NCBI GenBank assembly: GCA_937951895.1
Contig: CALFER010000093.1
Span: 1 to 46,934, forward strand
Reading direction: 5' to 3'
Source: an uncultured bacterium
GTDB taxonomy: Bacteria > CSSED10-310 > CALFER01
Length of the DNA: 46,934 nucleotides
Shown here: positions 25,619 to 34,218 of the stretch, piece by piece
Numbering within the stretch: position 1 is the stretch's first letter
How the letters are laid out: each line of letters begins with the position of its first letter
Made by a program: the position numbers and the translations under genes
The notes under the pieces: model-generated
The model's input: only the letters and a program-made list of their open reading frames with translations
What the model was told of the DNA's origin: nothing
Database searches by the model: none

Positions 25619-26862
25619 GCCTGCAGGCTGGGTAGATCGCGGCCGTTGATGATGAACCAGACGGTGCCGATGAGACCGAACAGGAATGCCGTCATCAGAT
25701 TGACTTTGGGTCCGATGATCCAGAGCCCCGCTCCGCCGAATGCCGCAATCGACACGATCACGTCACGCACCAGGTAGTACACACCGAACATGGCTGCCTT
25801 GCGCCCCTCCGGCGCGAGATCCATGATGAGTGCTTTCCGGGTCGGCTCGCCGAACTCCTTCAATCCCCGGATGATGAACGCCGGCACGAGCCAGAAAAGA
25901 GATTGCGACCCCATCAGAAACAAGGGGAACAGGGTGAAAAATCCGAAGGTGATCGCGACGAACGGTTTCTTGCCGAAGCGATCCGCCATATAGGCGACCG
26001 GGATGTAGATCAGCAGTGCCGTGAGATTTTCTATTGCGGACAACCAGCCGAAGGTGAACTCCGACACGTTCGCTGTAATCTCACGTGTCACCCAGATCAC
26101 GACGAATGCGTCGGGGATGCGCTCGCAGAAACGGATCAGGATATCTGAAATGAGCAGATTTCTGAGATCCGGACTCATGATCTTCAGTAAAGCGAACGGG
26201 TTTTTCTCGGCGTGCGCCCCCGTCGGGCGATCCGGATCGTCCTCGATGAGTTTCTGCTGGAGGATCATCGCCAGAACCGCCAGCGCCAGCGCCGCGGCAA
26301 ACGCGAATCGAACGCCGCGATCGACGCCCCATACCATGATGAAGGTTCCTCCCAGAACCGGCCCGAGCATCTTGGGGACGCGCCGGATGAGGGAATGCAT
26401 CGAGACCCCCATGGCCCGTCTGGATTTCGGCACAATACGGGCGACCAGTTCCATGGTGGCGGGCAGCGAAATCGCCGACCAGGAAATGAAGAATGCTGCG
26501 CCCAGAAGAACCGCCCACCAGGTGTGGATGAAGATGACGATCAGATATCCCGCCATCGAGATCAGGTTGAAGATCAGGAGCGACCGTTTGGCGCCGAATC
26601 GATCGCTGAGATATCCTCCGGGGAAAGAATAAAGAGCGGACAGCAGGTCGTCCATTCCGGCGAGCAGCCCGATGGCGACCGCAGCAGTCGCTCCTTCGAC
26701 GAGCATCTGCAGATACAGCGGCAGAAACCGCTCGGCCATGTGCTCGCCCATGCCGATCAATATGACCATGGACAGGATCCCGGTCATGGACCGGTCGATG
26801 TGAAGAAACTCCTTGAGGCGCTTGGCAGGGTTTTTCATCTTCATCGTGCCTGGGTTAGACAT
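25603..26862 (-). CDS. MFS transporter
   Basis: A 419-residue major facilitator with 12 predicted helices. The loop 2-3 signature GYLSDRFGAKRSLL occurs near residue 85 and the matching half-repeat AYMADRFGKKPFV near residue 290. Substrate unknown; the sequence resembles exporter-like MFS proteins of the multidrug type only in a general way. Start uncertain: ATG 26862, or an in-frame ATG at 26844; neither has a good ribosome site. Upstream is a palindromic repeat region (26878-26981), and the nearest gene on the same strand is the HMA-like protein, so cotranscription is possible. Confidence 0.85.
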   Translation of the reverse strand: MSNPGTMKMKNPAKRLKEFLHIDRSMTGILSMVILIGMGEHMAERFLPLYLQMLVEGATAAVAIGLLAGMDDLLSALYSFPGGYLSDRFGAKRSLLIFNLISMAGYLIVIFIHTWWAVLLGAAFFISWSAISLPATMELVARIVPKSRRAMGVSMHSLIRRVPKMLGPVLGGTFIMVWGVDRGVRFAFAAALALAVLAMILQQKLIEDDPDRPTGAHAEKNPFALLKIMSPDLRNLLISDILIRFCERIPDAFVVIWVTREITANVSEFTFGWLSAIENLTALLIYIPVAYMADRFGKKPFVAITFGFFTLFPLFLMGSQSLFWLVPAFIIRGLKEFGEPTRKALIMDLAPEGRKAAMFGVYYLVRDVIVSIAAFGGAGLWIIGPKVNLMTAFLFGLIGTVWFIINGRDLPSLQAQGSR

Positions 26863-26877
26863 ATGAACGGGGTTGGC

Positions 26878-26981
26878 GGGGAGTCAGGGCGGGTTGGTCA
26901 GGGCGGGGAGTCAGGGCGGGGTTGGTGGGGAGTCAGGGCGGATCGCGATCCGCCCCTGACCCCTGACCCCTGACCCCTGAC
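26878..26981. repeat. palindrome and short tandem repeats
   Basis: Repeated GGGGAGTCAGGGCGG-type blocks on the left, an 18-bp perfect palindrome (26937-26954, centre GATCGCGATC), then four tandem copies of a 7-bp CCCCTGA unit. Left and right flanks are imperfect reverse complements, so the region can fold into one long hairpin. It lies between the HMA-like gene stop and the MFS start and may be another REP-type element or a transcription stop. Confidence 0.7.
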
Positions 26982-26984
26982 ACA

Positions 26985-27458
26985 CTATTTACCCGTTTTC
27001 TGGCAAGCGGTACGATTGGGGCACGCGCCACAACCCGCTTTGACGTCTTTCGGCACGTCGGTCATTTTGAGGAATTTGGCTTTTTCGAAGTTGGTGACCA
27101 CGAGTTTCCGGGCGACTTCCTGGGTCAGGACCGCTTCATCGAAGACGACCATGATCTGTTTCTGTTCCATGTCCGGTTTCACGGCGACGATCCCTTTTTC
27201 CTTGCCGATCGCCTTTGCGAAATCCTTGGCGATTTCATCGTTCAATTCGGGAAGTTCGAACACGGCACATGCCAGTTTCGCTGTTTTCACGGTTGCTTCC
27301 GCACCGGATGCTGCAACAGGAGCTGCTGCATCCGCGGGTGCCGCGCCTTCTTTGGCCGGTTCCGCGGCTGCCGCGGCATGTCCCGGGCATCCCTGAGAAA
27401 ACGAAGCGGGAACGAGTAGCATTGTGATGGTGATTGCTGCGAGAATCATTCTGAACAT
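26985..27458 (-). CDS. periplasmic HMA-like protein with Cys-rich tail
   Basis: A 157-residue exported protein. The signal peptide (MFRMILAAITITMLL) ends near ASFSQ, leaving QGCPGH at the mature N-terminus. An Ala/Pro-rich linker leads to a ferredoxin-like fold resembling heavy-metal-associated domains (KLACAVFELPELND... VVFDEAV), with a single Cys where HMA domains have CxxC. The tail has four cysteines in GCGACPNRTAC. It may bind a metal or a thiol partner. The start is ATG 27458, 8 nt after GGAGGG. It follows the 4Fe-4S protein by 51 bp, whose C-terminus has a similar domain, so the two probably work together. Confidence 0.72.
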   Translation of the reverse strand: MFRMILAAITITMLLVPASFSQGCPGHAAAAAEPAKEGAAPADAAAPVAASGAEATVKTAKLACAVFELPELNDEIAKDFAKAIGKEKGIVAVKPDMEQKQIMVVFDEAVLTQEVARKLVVTNFEKAKFLKMTDVPKDVKAGCGACPNRTACQKTGK

Positions 27459-27491
27459 TGCATTTACCCTCCTAGGCAAAACGTAATGCGA

Positions 27492-27508
27492 GGGATTCTA
27501 AGAATCCC
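27492..27508 (-). other. intercistronic hairpin
   Basis: Perfect arms GGGATTC and GAATCCC around TAA, immediately after the stop of the 4Fe-4S gene and 34 bp before the HMA-like gene. No T-run. It could set the relative amounts of the two proteins by mRNA processing. Confidence 0.45.
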
Positions 27509-27509
27509 G

Positions 27510-28712
27510 TTACTTGTTGTCAATTCGCGCCACTTTGAACTGATTGAACAGGAAGTTTCCGGTTTCCGTGTCGTAGATCGGCCCTTCGATCGATTCCCGA
27601 AGCGCTTCCGGAGTCGTCACCTGTGGATCGAACGTAACTTCCAGACGACTGTGCGACGCAAAAGCCTCGCACCTCATCACACCCGGCGTGTCGTTCAAAC
27701 CCATTGCCGCTGTCGCAGCCGTATCGACGCACCGAACCCCGTCGACGATCATCACCACGGTCTGCACGTGCCCCGATGGATGCGGTCCCGGCGGATACTC
27801 CACGACAACACTCGGGATCGCGAAAACGGTTGCGCCATAAAGCGCACCGACGGTGATCAGGACGATCAGGATCGGAACGACCATGGTTCCCGGTCTGAAT
27901 CCACTGGAAAAGGCAGTCAGCGACAGCGCTCCCGGTTGCGGGCACTCCGCGAGACAGTCTCCGCAGAGCGTGCATTCGCCGGAACGGACCGAATCGGCCT
28001 TCGACACCGTCAGATTCTGCAGGCACACCCGGTCGCACCGTCCACAATCCGTGCAAGCCGTCGCATCCCGGACCACGCGAAGGCCCCCGACCGCGGAAAA
28101 CGGCCAGAGCGCAGCGCCGAGCGGGCACAGATACCGGCACCAGGCCATCGGAATCAGAATCACACCGGTCAGAACGACGCCGAGCACGATGTAACTCCAG
28201 TATTGAACGTCATGCCCGTGAAAACTGAACAGGATGTAGTAGGGATCGACTCCGCGGAACAGCAGTTCACCCGTCCGGAATGTCAGATACAGGATCGTGG
28301 CGAGCACAGGGAGGCGCAACCACCTCAACCAGACATCCAACCGGGGATGCCGCCTCGCAAACGACAAGAGAGCCTTTCTCGGCAGCACCCGGGATCCCCT
28401 CAACCGCGACACGAACAGCGCGATCCACTCCGAAATGGATCCCACCGGGCAGATCCAGCTGCAGAAGACGCGGCGGCTGAGCACGGTGAGCAGGATCAGG
28501 CCGACGAACAGCGCCAGATTGCGTTCGCCCGTCGCACAGGCGAATTGTTTGTGGGTGAAGAGCGACAGCGCGGTCTCCAGCCCGCCGAACGGACAATAGG
28601 TTTCGATGCTCGTGCGCGACCAGCCCATCGCGTAGCGGAAACCCGTGACGAGGACCGCCACGACGATCGCGATCTGAAACAATCTCCGGATGAGGGGAAT
28701 ACGGCTTGTCAT
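27510..28712 (-). CDS. membrane 4Fe-4S protein (NapH/CcoG-like) with HMA-like tail
   Basis: A 400-residue polytopic protein with about six helices, two membrane-edge CxxxCP motifs (CSWICPVG and CRYLCPLG) and a twin 4Fe-4S domain (CTDCGRCDRVC and CTLCGDCLAECP, about residues 217-262). This is the NapH/NosR/CcoG family plan, used to pass electrons across or along the membrane. After a further helix comes a C-terminal domain (about 325-395) resembling an HMA domain, with DGVRCVDTA where GMxCxxC is usual. The fusion suggests metal or thiol redox handling at the envelope. The start has no ribosome site; a TTGACA with a poor -10 ends at the ATG. Confidence 0.85.
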   Translation of the reverse strand: MTSRIPLIRRLFQIAIVVAVLVTGFRYAMGWSRTSIETYCPFGGLETALSLFTHKQFACATGERNLALFVGLILLTVLSRRVFCSWICPVGSISEWIALFVSRLRGSRVLPRKALLSFARRHPRLDVWLRWLRLPVLATILYLTFRTGELLFRGVDPYYILFSFHGHDVQYWSYIVLGVVLTGVILIPMAWCRYLCPLGAALWPFSAVGGLRVVRDATACTDCGRCDRVCLQNLTVSKADSVRSGECTLCGDCLAECPQPGALSLTAFSSGFRPGTMVVPILIVLITVGALYGATVFAIPSVVVEYPPGPHPSGHVQTVVMIVDGVRCVDTAATAAMGLNDTPGVMRCEAFASHSRLEVTFDPQVTTPEALRESIEGPIYDTETGNFLFNQFKVARIDNK

Positions 28713-28719
28713 CCGGCTG

Positions 28720-28748
28720 AATCAATCACGCCGGAATCGGGCTGTCAA
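28720..28748 (-). promoter_or_regulatory. candidate promoter of the 4Fe-4S gene
   Basis: On the minus strand TTGACA (28748-28743), 17 bp, TTGATT (28725-28720). The -10 is poor but the -35 and spacing are ideal. It predicts a start within a base or two of the ATG at 28712, so a leaderless mRNA. Confidence 0.45.
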
Positions 28749-30524
28749 GAGCAGGAGCGAGACGGCGGCGAGAAGGATCAGAAAACCGGAGACGCCGAGT
28801 GCGGGAACCTGGAGCGGGGGAGTTCCGGTGGGTGTCGGTGTGTTCAGGGACGGTGTGGGTGTCGAAGAGGCGGTCGGTGACGGAGATTGGGTTGGCGTGT
28901 CCGTGGGGAAGGGCGGGGCGGTGGGGGTTTGCGTCACGGTCGGCGTTCGGGTGCTGGTCGGAGTGGGCGACTGGGTGGGAGTCGGCGTGTCGAACGACGG
29001 CGTGAATTCGCTCCAGGCAGCGTAAACCTCGAATTCACCACTGCGGTAATCCGGCCAGACGGCCGCCCGACGGTTCTGGTAAGCTCCCTGTGAGGAGTAA
29101 CCGACGCCGGAAGAGATCGCATAGCTGCCGTTGCGCGCGGGATCCGCCCCGGGAGCGCTCACCACCTCCGGCCATGTCCATGCAACCGGGGTCGAAAAGG
29201 TGCATTCGGTATAGCGGACCTGGGCGGAGGCCGCAGCGAACTGATCGATGAACGCCACGCGATACCCGCCATCCGGATACCGGTTGTCCTCGACGATCGC
29301 CGGCATCGTGTTGTCGCCGTCCGTGTCGGAATAGACCGTGCCGTATGTCACCGTCCCCATGCTCCAGGTCGATCCCGCAACCGTGATCGCATTCAGAAGC
29401 TGATAGGTGTAACAGATCTTGAACGGACTGCCGGCTGTCTGACTGGCGGACCAGACGGTCATCAGCGTCTTGCCGGTCTGGGAGGGGTTAGAGGCGATCG
29501 CGGCGTCGGATTCCGCGCAGTAATCCCATCCCGAGGGACTGATCGCATAGAGTGTGGAAAACCAGGATTGCCCCTGATTGGTCGACAGCGCGATGATGAC
29601 CCGCGGATGATCACCGGCGGTTCCTGAAACATCCACGGACCAGGAACAGAACAGGCGGCTGTTGTCGACGTCTTCCATGAAATCGGCGCGCCAGAACAAC
29701 ACCTGGTCGGTTGCATAATTGATTGCAGAGTAGCTTCCCCAACTGGTCACATTGGTGTCCGTATAATCGCAGAACAAGCGTCCGTTCGTAGCACTGTAGC
29801 TTGCGCACACGATGCGTCGGAGCGCAGGCTGACCCGGTCGGCGGACCGATTTCAGGCGGGGTCCGATGTAATCGTCGGACGTATCGTTCTGAACCGACAC
29901 AAGCGTGAAATCATCCGTCGTTCCGATGTCTTTCCAGCAGACGACGATATCGTTCGCAGATGACTGATTCGGATAAGGGGCCGACACGGCGACCGCCAGG
30001 CGATATGTCGTGGCATTGGTCGGGAAGACGACGATGGAGGGTCGGTCCATGAAGATTCCATACAACGCAAACCCGTTCGATCCGGCATCGGGATTGCCCC
30101 ATGTCGCGCCGCCGTCGGTCGACCGTTTGACATAGACCGCCCGGTGGTTCGGATACGACGGATTCTGGAAGTCATCGAAGTAGGCGCAATACAAGTTACC
30201 GTCCTCGCCGATGATCGTATCGACCAGCCCCTGGTTGGAGGTCGGAACGGTTTCCAGCATGGTTTCCGTCCAGGTGCTGCGCCCGTCGCTGGCGGTCTGC
30301 GCACGATCATTCAGGCTGATCAATGTGTTCGGGATGTCGCCCGGCGCGGGTGACCCGGCGGGAACCCGGATATCGGGGGTTCTCTCGAGAGGCGTATTCA
30401 GTCCGGCGTCCCGTTCCGCTCCGCTCACGCGCAGTCCCGATCCTGAAGCGGCCATCGGCGCAGCTGCCAGCACAATACCCAGCACGATCGGCATGATCCC
30501 TGACACGACTCCGTTGCAACGCAT
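28722..30524 (-). CDS. secreted Asp-box propeller protein with sorting tail
   Basis: A 600-residue exported protein. A signal peptide (MRCNGVVSGIMPIVLGIVL) leads into a sialidase-type beta-propeller with Asp-box motifs (STDGGATW and STNQGQSW). A long Thr-Pro-Ser linker (about residues 505-570) is followed by VPALG, a hydrophobic helix and the basic end RFRRD. This tripartite tail is the layout of PEP-CTERM/IPTL-type signals read by exosortases, so the protein is probably displayed on the surface. No sialidase arginine triad could be confirmed, so enzymatic activity is doubtful. The start at 30524 follows GGGAGGGG, and the promoter at 30620-30648 rules out a longer form. Confidence 0.8.
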   Translation of the reverse strand: MRCNGVVSGIMPIVLGIVLAAAPMAASGSGLRVSGAERDAGLNTPLERTPDIRVPAGSPAPGDIPNTLISLNDRAQTASDGRSTWTETMLETVPTSNQGLVDTIIGEDGNLYCAYFDDFQNPSYPNHRAVYVKRSTDGGATWGNPDAGSNGFALYGIFMDRPSIVVFPTNATTYRLAVAVSAPYPNQSSANDIVVCWKDIGTTDDFTLVSVQNDTSDDYIGPRLKSVRRPGQPALRRIVCASYSATNGRLFCDYTDTNVTSWGSYSAINYATDQVLFWRADFMEDVDNSRLFCSWSVDVSGTAGDHPRVIIALSTNQGQSWFSTLYAISPSGWDYCAESDAAIASNPSQTGKTLMTVWSASQTAGSPFKICYTYQLLNAITVAGSTWSMGTVTYGTVYSDTDGDNTMPAIVEDNRYPDGGYRVAFIDQFAAASAQVRYTECTFSTPVAWTWPEVVSAPGADPARNGSYAISSGVGYSSQGAYQNRRAAVWPDYRSGEFEVYAAWSEFTPSFDTPTPTQSPTPTSTRTPTVTQTPTAPPFPTDTPTQSPSPTASSTPTPSLNTPTPTGTPPLQVPALGVSGFLILLAAVSLLLLTARFRRD

Positions 30525-30619
30525 CGCCACCCCTCCCTTTTTTCTCTCTGTGATCCGCCGGTTGAACCCCTCAACCCGCGAAACGACGAAAAGCGACCCG
30601 TGCCGTGTGGCACACAGAC

Positions 30620-30648
30620 AACATAGCGTCCGAACCGGCATGGATCAA
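30620..30648 (-). promoter_or_regulatory. promoter of the Asp-box protein gene
   Basis: On the minus strand TTGATC (30648-30643), 17 bp, TATGTT (30625-30620). The leader of about 90 nt contains a small hairpin with arms GTGCC and GGCAC (around 30602-30615). Confidence 0.65.
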
Positions 30649-30681
30649 GTTTTATGCCAGATCCGCAGTGAACGGCGCGTT

Positions 30682-31686
30682 TCAGTTCTCGGTTTTCAGA
30701 TGACGGGCGTCAAAGGTCATGTTGATGAAGAACTCGACGTACGGTTCCATCTTGAGGCGATCGTCCTGCCTGCGAAACCGGATTACCGGGCGCATTTCAA
30801 ATTCGAGCCACCGATAACCGATCGATTTCCGGATTCGCGTTGAAAAATCCGTATATCGGTAAATCCACGGATGGGTTGTTCCGAAGTGCATCAATTCGAG
30901 GCTCCATGCGAGTCCCTGGAATGGCATGGCGCGCAGATAGACACCGCCCGACACATCCACTCCCGACGTGATTTCCGTGTGCTTCAGATCGATGAATTCG
31001 CGCAGCAGCGTCTTGTCCGTCAGTTGCTGATCGAGTTCAAATCGGCCCTGCAGCCCGAATCCCTCGTAATTCCGCCAGAAAAACCGCTGCACATACCGGT
31101 ATTCCGTCTCGTTCCACCACCCGGACCGAATCCCTGTGAACCGCGTGAACATTTTGACATCCGGGTCGAATTTCAGGCCGATGTCGAAGTCCCAGTCGAG
31201 CCATTTTCGGGGCGCGCGTGAAAAAACCCTCAGGAACGATTCATAGTCCTGCACATCCGAATCCGCCAGATCCCTCGCTTCATCGCTTTCCGCATCGGAA
31301 GCGCCTCCGATCATCAGCCCGATCCGGTCTTTCAGGCCGGGCAACGCGATTTTCATCTTGTTCCGCGCCGAAAACCGGGCTTCGCCGTCCCGATCGATCA
31401 CAGCACCGGCCGACAGCGTTACACGTGACTCCCGGTATTCATTGTCTTCATGCGGTTCGGCCATGAATGCATCGAGATTCTGACTCAGGGTGAGGAGTTT
31501 CCGGCTTGCATAATCGTGAGTCGACACGAAGTGTCTGCACCCCATCCCCGCGATCAGGGTGATCCAAAGGAGGAACGCCGGCACAGGAAGACGCCGGAGC
31601 GGTTCGACCGGTCGGTTACTGAACCTGCTGAAGGTATTCTTTTTCGAGATTACTGCCAAGACGGATCTCCAGGATCGGAACCCCAT
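30682..31686 (-). CDS. envelope protein, probable outer-membrane barrel
   Basis: I do not recognise the family. The protein (334 residues from the longest start) has a hydrophobic segment AFLLWITLIAGMGC near residues 37-50, an imperfect lipoprotein-type signal. It then has many amphipathic, aromatic-rich strands (for example FDIGLKFDPDVKMFTRF, WLEFEMRPVIRFRR) and ends in a strand-like VEFFINMTFDARH, which suggests a beta-barrel. The ATG at 31686 lies inside the ABC ATPase gene without a ribosome site; the true start may be nearer the signal, such as GTG 31584. It is the last gene of the ABC operon and may be the outer-membrane partner of that transporter. Confidence 0.65.
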   Translation of the reverse strand: MGFRSWRSVLAVISKKNTFSRFSNRPVEPLRRLPVPAFLLWITLIAGMGCRHFVSTHDYASRKLLTLSQNLDAFMAEPHEDNEYRESRVTLSAGAVIDRDGEARFSARNKMKIALPGLKDRIGLMIGGASDAESDEARDLADSDVQDYESFLRVFSRAPRKWLDWDFDIGLKFDPDVKMFTRFTGIRSGWWNETEYRYVQRFFWRNYEGFGLQGRFELDQQLTDKTLLREFIDLKHTEITSGVDVSGGVYLRAMPFQGLAWSLELMHFGTTHPWIYRYTDFSTRIRKSIGYRWLEFEMRPVIRFRRQDDRLKMEPYVEFFINMTFDARHLKTEN

Positions 31687-32536
31687 GTTCGAGCAGAACC
31701 GGGAGGAGGCGGGCGTTGATGTCGGCCGGCGAGCCGGATTCTGTGCGTTGCGAGACCGTGAGCAGTCTGGTCGAAGCGTTGAAATGGACCCCGCAATCCG
31801 GCAGGGCGGCCGTGATCACCTCAACAGGAACCGTCTCGGATGCGACCGAGTAGCTGATGATTTTCTGCCGGTTCGTGACGTCCTCGAGTTTCCCGTCGCG
31901 AATCGTCCGTCCGTTTTCGATGAATGCCACGTGGTCGCACATCGTTTCGAGTTCAGACAGGATGTGCGAACTGATGACGATCGTGGACTGGGCGCGGCGG
32001 CTGCGGATGAGATACCGGATCTGGACGACCTGTTTCGGATCCAGGCCGCTGGTGGGTTCATCGAGCAGGACCAGTTCGGGCGAACCGAGAAACGCCTGGG
32101 CGATCGTGACACGCCGGAACATGCCGTGGGACAGTGTGCTGAGGGGGCTGGTGGCACGATCCTTCAGGTCCACCCATGTGAGCATTTCGTCGACCGCATC
32201 GATCGCCTGCAGACGGGTCAACCCCTGCAGACGCGCCAGGAACACGAGCGCATCACGGACACGCGAATGGGACGGAAGCCGGGCATCCTGCGGCAGAATC
32301 GTCACCCGCCCCCGATGCAGCTTCGGACGGAAGGGGCCCATCCCCAGCAGATCGATCGATCCGGAATCCGGTCGCAGCAATCCCGCGGCAATCGACATGG
32401 CTGTCGTCTTGCCCGCGCCGTTTTTGCCGACCAATCCGAGCACGGTTCCGGGTTCGATTTCGAGATTCAACCCGTCGAGCGCGATCTGGCGGCCGTAACG
32501 TTTGTGGACGTCCCGCAATCGCAACGCGTATCTCAT
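31616..32536 (-). CDS. ABC transporter ATP-binding protein
   Basis: A 306-residue ABC ATPase. Walker A GKNGAGKT is near residue 37, the signature segment reads LSHGMFRRVTIAQ (LSHGM instead of LSGGQ), Walker B is LVLLDEPTSG and the switch histidine follows in ISSH. About 90 C-terminal residues form the extra domain often seen in CcmA/NatA-type ATPases. The start ATG overlaps the permease stop as ATGA and follows GGAGGGA, so the pair is coupled. Substrate unknown. Confidence 0.93.
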   Translation of the reverse strand: MRYALRLRDVHKRYGRQIALDGLNLEIEPGTVLGLVGKNGAGKTTAMSIAAGLLRPDSGSIDLLGMGPFRPKLHRGRVTILPQDARLPSHSRVRDALVFLARLQGLTRLQAIDAVDEMLTWVDLKDRATSPLSTLSHGMFRRVTIAQAFLGSPELVLLDEPTSGLDPKQVVQIRYLIRSRRAQSTIVISSHILSELETMCDHVAFIENGRTIRDGKLEDVTNRQKIISYSVASETVPVEVITAALPDCGVHFNASTRLLTVSQRTESGSPADINARLLPVLLEHGVPILEIRLGSNLEKEYLQQVQ

Positions 32537-33441
32537 GCGTCCCTCCGCGCGAAAACAATGTAGCCCGACACATAATACAGAACACACAGCGCCACGAAGA
32601 AAAGCCCGGCTGATAAAAGGTGCTGCGGATCATCGATCCACAGGCTCCGGCGGTGGCCCTGCGGCAGCAGGATGTACAGGAGTTCCCAGACCCGCCGCCA
32701 GCCGGCTCCGGCCATATGATCCGATATCACCGCCAGAATCGATCCGGCGAAATACAGTACGATCGACAGAATCCGCGTGAGGGGAACCTTGCGCGACAAC
32801 TGGGACACACCGACCGCGAGTCCGAGAAACGGGAGGCAATAGCACCAGGCCTTCAGACAGGCGATCAGCAGACCGACGGCAGTCCTGCCGTAGGCAAACC
32901 CGGCCAGTCTGAACATACCCACCGCGTATGCGCCGATGCCGCTCGCCGCGATCGCCGCCAGAAGCACGAGAGCCTGCCCGGCCAGTTTACCCGTTACCCA
33001 CGAGAACCGGTCTATCCGCGTCAGAATGAACCTCGATGTCCCGGACGCGACATCCGATGAGATACTGTCACCGGCCAGCAGGACGATCAGGAACGGCGAA
33101 AAGGTCAGAGAGAGCCAACCGAAGAAGAGTACCAGAGGGGGTTTTCGAATGAGACTGTTCGCGAGATCCCGGTCGCCGACCAACCCCTCGACCATCCGCC
33201 TGAAACTGTTGGATTCCCAGAGCGACTGTGTCATGACCCCGGCCTGCCTGGCTTCGCCGATCCGTGCCAGGCGCGCCACCTCGGACTCGATTTCACGCAA
33301 TGCGATCGTGAAAAAAAACGTCGCCGCCAACGCGCTGATCAGATAGAGCAACACCCAGAGAATCGCTTTGCGACTTCGGAATGAATCCGTCACGTCGTGC
33401 CGGGCTACGATGCCGATGTCCCGCAGACTGAATCCGATCAT
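32533..33441 (-). CDS. ABC-2-type permease
   Basis: A 302-residue membrane protein with about six helices. It begins with a cytoplasmic amphipathic stretch (DIGIVARHDVTDSFRSRKA), has a helix around 30-50, a soluble loop (about 55-105) and five later helices. This is the ABC-2/NatB-like arrangement in which the first and second helices flank a large external domain. It pairs with the ATPase downstream and its ATG overlaps the stop of the coiled-coil gene. GGAGGG precedes the start. Confidence 0.85.
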   Translation of the reverse strand: MIGFSLRDIGIVARHDVTDSFRSRKAILWVLLYLISALAATFFFTIALREIESEVARLARIGEARQAGVMTQSLWESNSFRRMVEGLVGDRDLANSLIRKPPLVLFFGWLSLTFSPFLIVLLAGDSISSDVASGTSRFILTRIDRFSWVTGKLAGQALVLLAAIAASGIGAYAVGMFRLAGFAYGRTAVGLLIACLKAWCYCLPFLGLAVGVSQLSRKVPLTRILSIVLYFAGSILAVISDHMAGAGWRRVWELLYILLPQGHRRSLWIDDPQHLLSAGLFFVALCVLYYVSGYIVFARRDA

Positions 33442-34160
33442 GAACCCTCCCCTCCGGATCTTCCATCGAACATCCGACCCTCGAGTTCGATGAGCGGCAA
33501 CCCGACCATCGGATCGATGAAGTTCGGCAGATCGGAATCCGCGGTCGCCTGCGACTGCCAGTTGTCCGGAAGGACGTCGTCGAGATCCGCGTAGGTGTCG
33601 AGCAGGACGCCGGAGATTTCGTGTGCGAGTGTCAGCGCGTCCTGGGTCGTCAGTGTTTCGTCATCCTTCATCGTCGTTACGGCGTTTTCGATCCGACGCC
33701 TCAATTCCTCATTCATCGCTTCGATCCGCTCATCGAATTCGCGTGATTCCGATTCGGTCAGTTCGAGTGCCTCGATCAGAAGCTGCCGCGCCTGCGACTC
33801 ACGCATCTTCCACAGATCATGCGCAGCCTCGATTCCCTCCCTGAAATCCTCGGGTGAAAACGCTCCGTTTTCCGAAACAGTCTCATCCGGCACGACCACC
33901 TGAGTCGGAGCGGCAGGGTCGGTGGTCGGAGTCGGGACGCGTGTCGGGCGGGGACGTGGAGACGCCGGTTGGCGGGGTATGTTCAACATTTGCGTGATGT
34001 TCGGCATCCCCGAGGATTCTTCGTTGGCAGAGGGAGCAGGTTTGGCGCGTTCGAGTTCCCGGATTTTCTGTTTGGCGATGCGCAGATCGGACCGAGGACC
34101 CCATGCTCCGATGGCCATGCCGACAATGAACAAAATGACCGCTACCAGGATATGCTTCAT
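33438..34160 (-). CDS. membrane-anchored coiled-coil protein with Pro-Thr linker
   Basis: A 240-residue protein with an N-terminal anchor (MKHILVAVILFIVGMAIG), a short coiled segment, a Pro/Thr linker (PRPRPTRVPTPTTDP, about residues 70-90) and a helical, highly charged periplasmic domain (about 110-215). The helical part (ALELTESESREFDERIEAMNEELRRRI) has the look of CpxP/Spy or zinc-resistance-associated proteins but I cannot confirm a family. It is the first gene of the ABC operon, overlapping the permease start by 4 bp. The start at 34160 follows GGGAGG. Confidence 0.7.
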   Translation of the reverse strand: MKHILVAVILFIVGMAIGAWGPRSDLRIAKQKIRELERAKPAPSANEESSGMPNITQMLNIPRQPASPRPRPTRVPTPTTDPAAPTQVVVPDETVSENGAFSPEDFREGIEAAHDLWKMRESQARQLLIEALELTESESREFDERIEAMNEELRRRIENAVTTMKDDETLTTQDALTLAHEISGVLLDTYADLDDVLPDNWQSQATADSDLPNFIDPMVGLPLIELEGRMFDGRSGGEGS

Positions 34161-34218
34161 CGGGCCTCCCTTGTGCGCTCCATTCACCGTGAAATCAGGC
34201 GTTCAAGCCCTGGCGTTC

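Noticed and set aside
27492..27508. Hairpin after the 4Fe-4S gene as an intrinsic terminator
   Set aside because: It has only 7 bp with a 3-nt loop and no T-run, and it lies between two genes that look cotranscribed.
32151..32168. TGGCACG-like match on the plus strand as a sigma-54 promoter
   Set aside because: The GC at -12 is missing, and the site is inside the ABC ATPase gene with no gene downstream on that strand.
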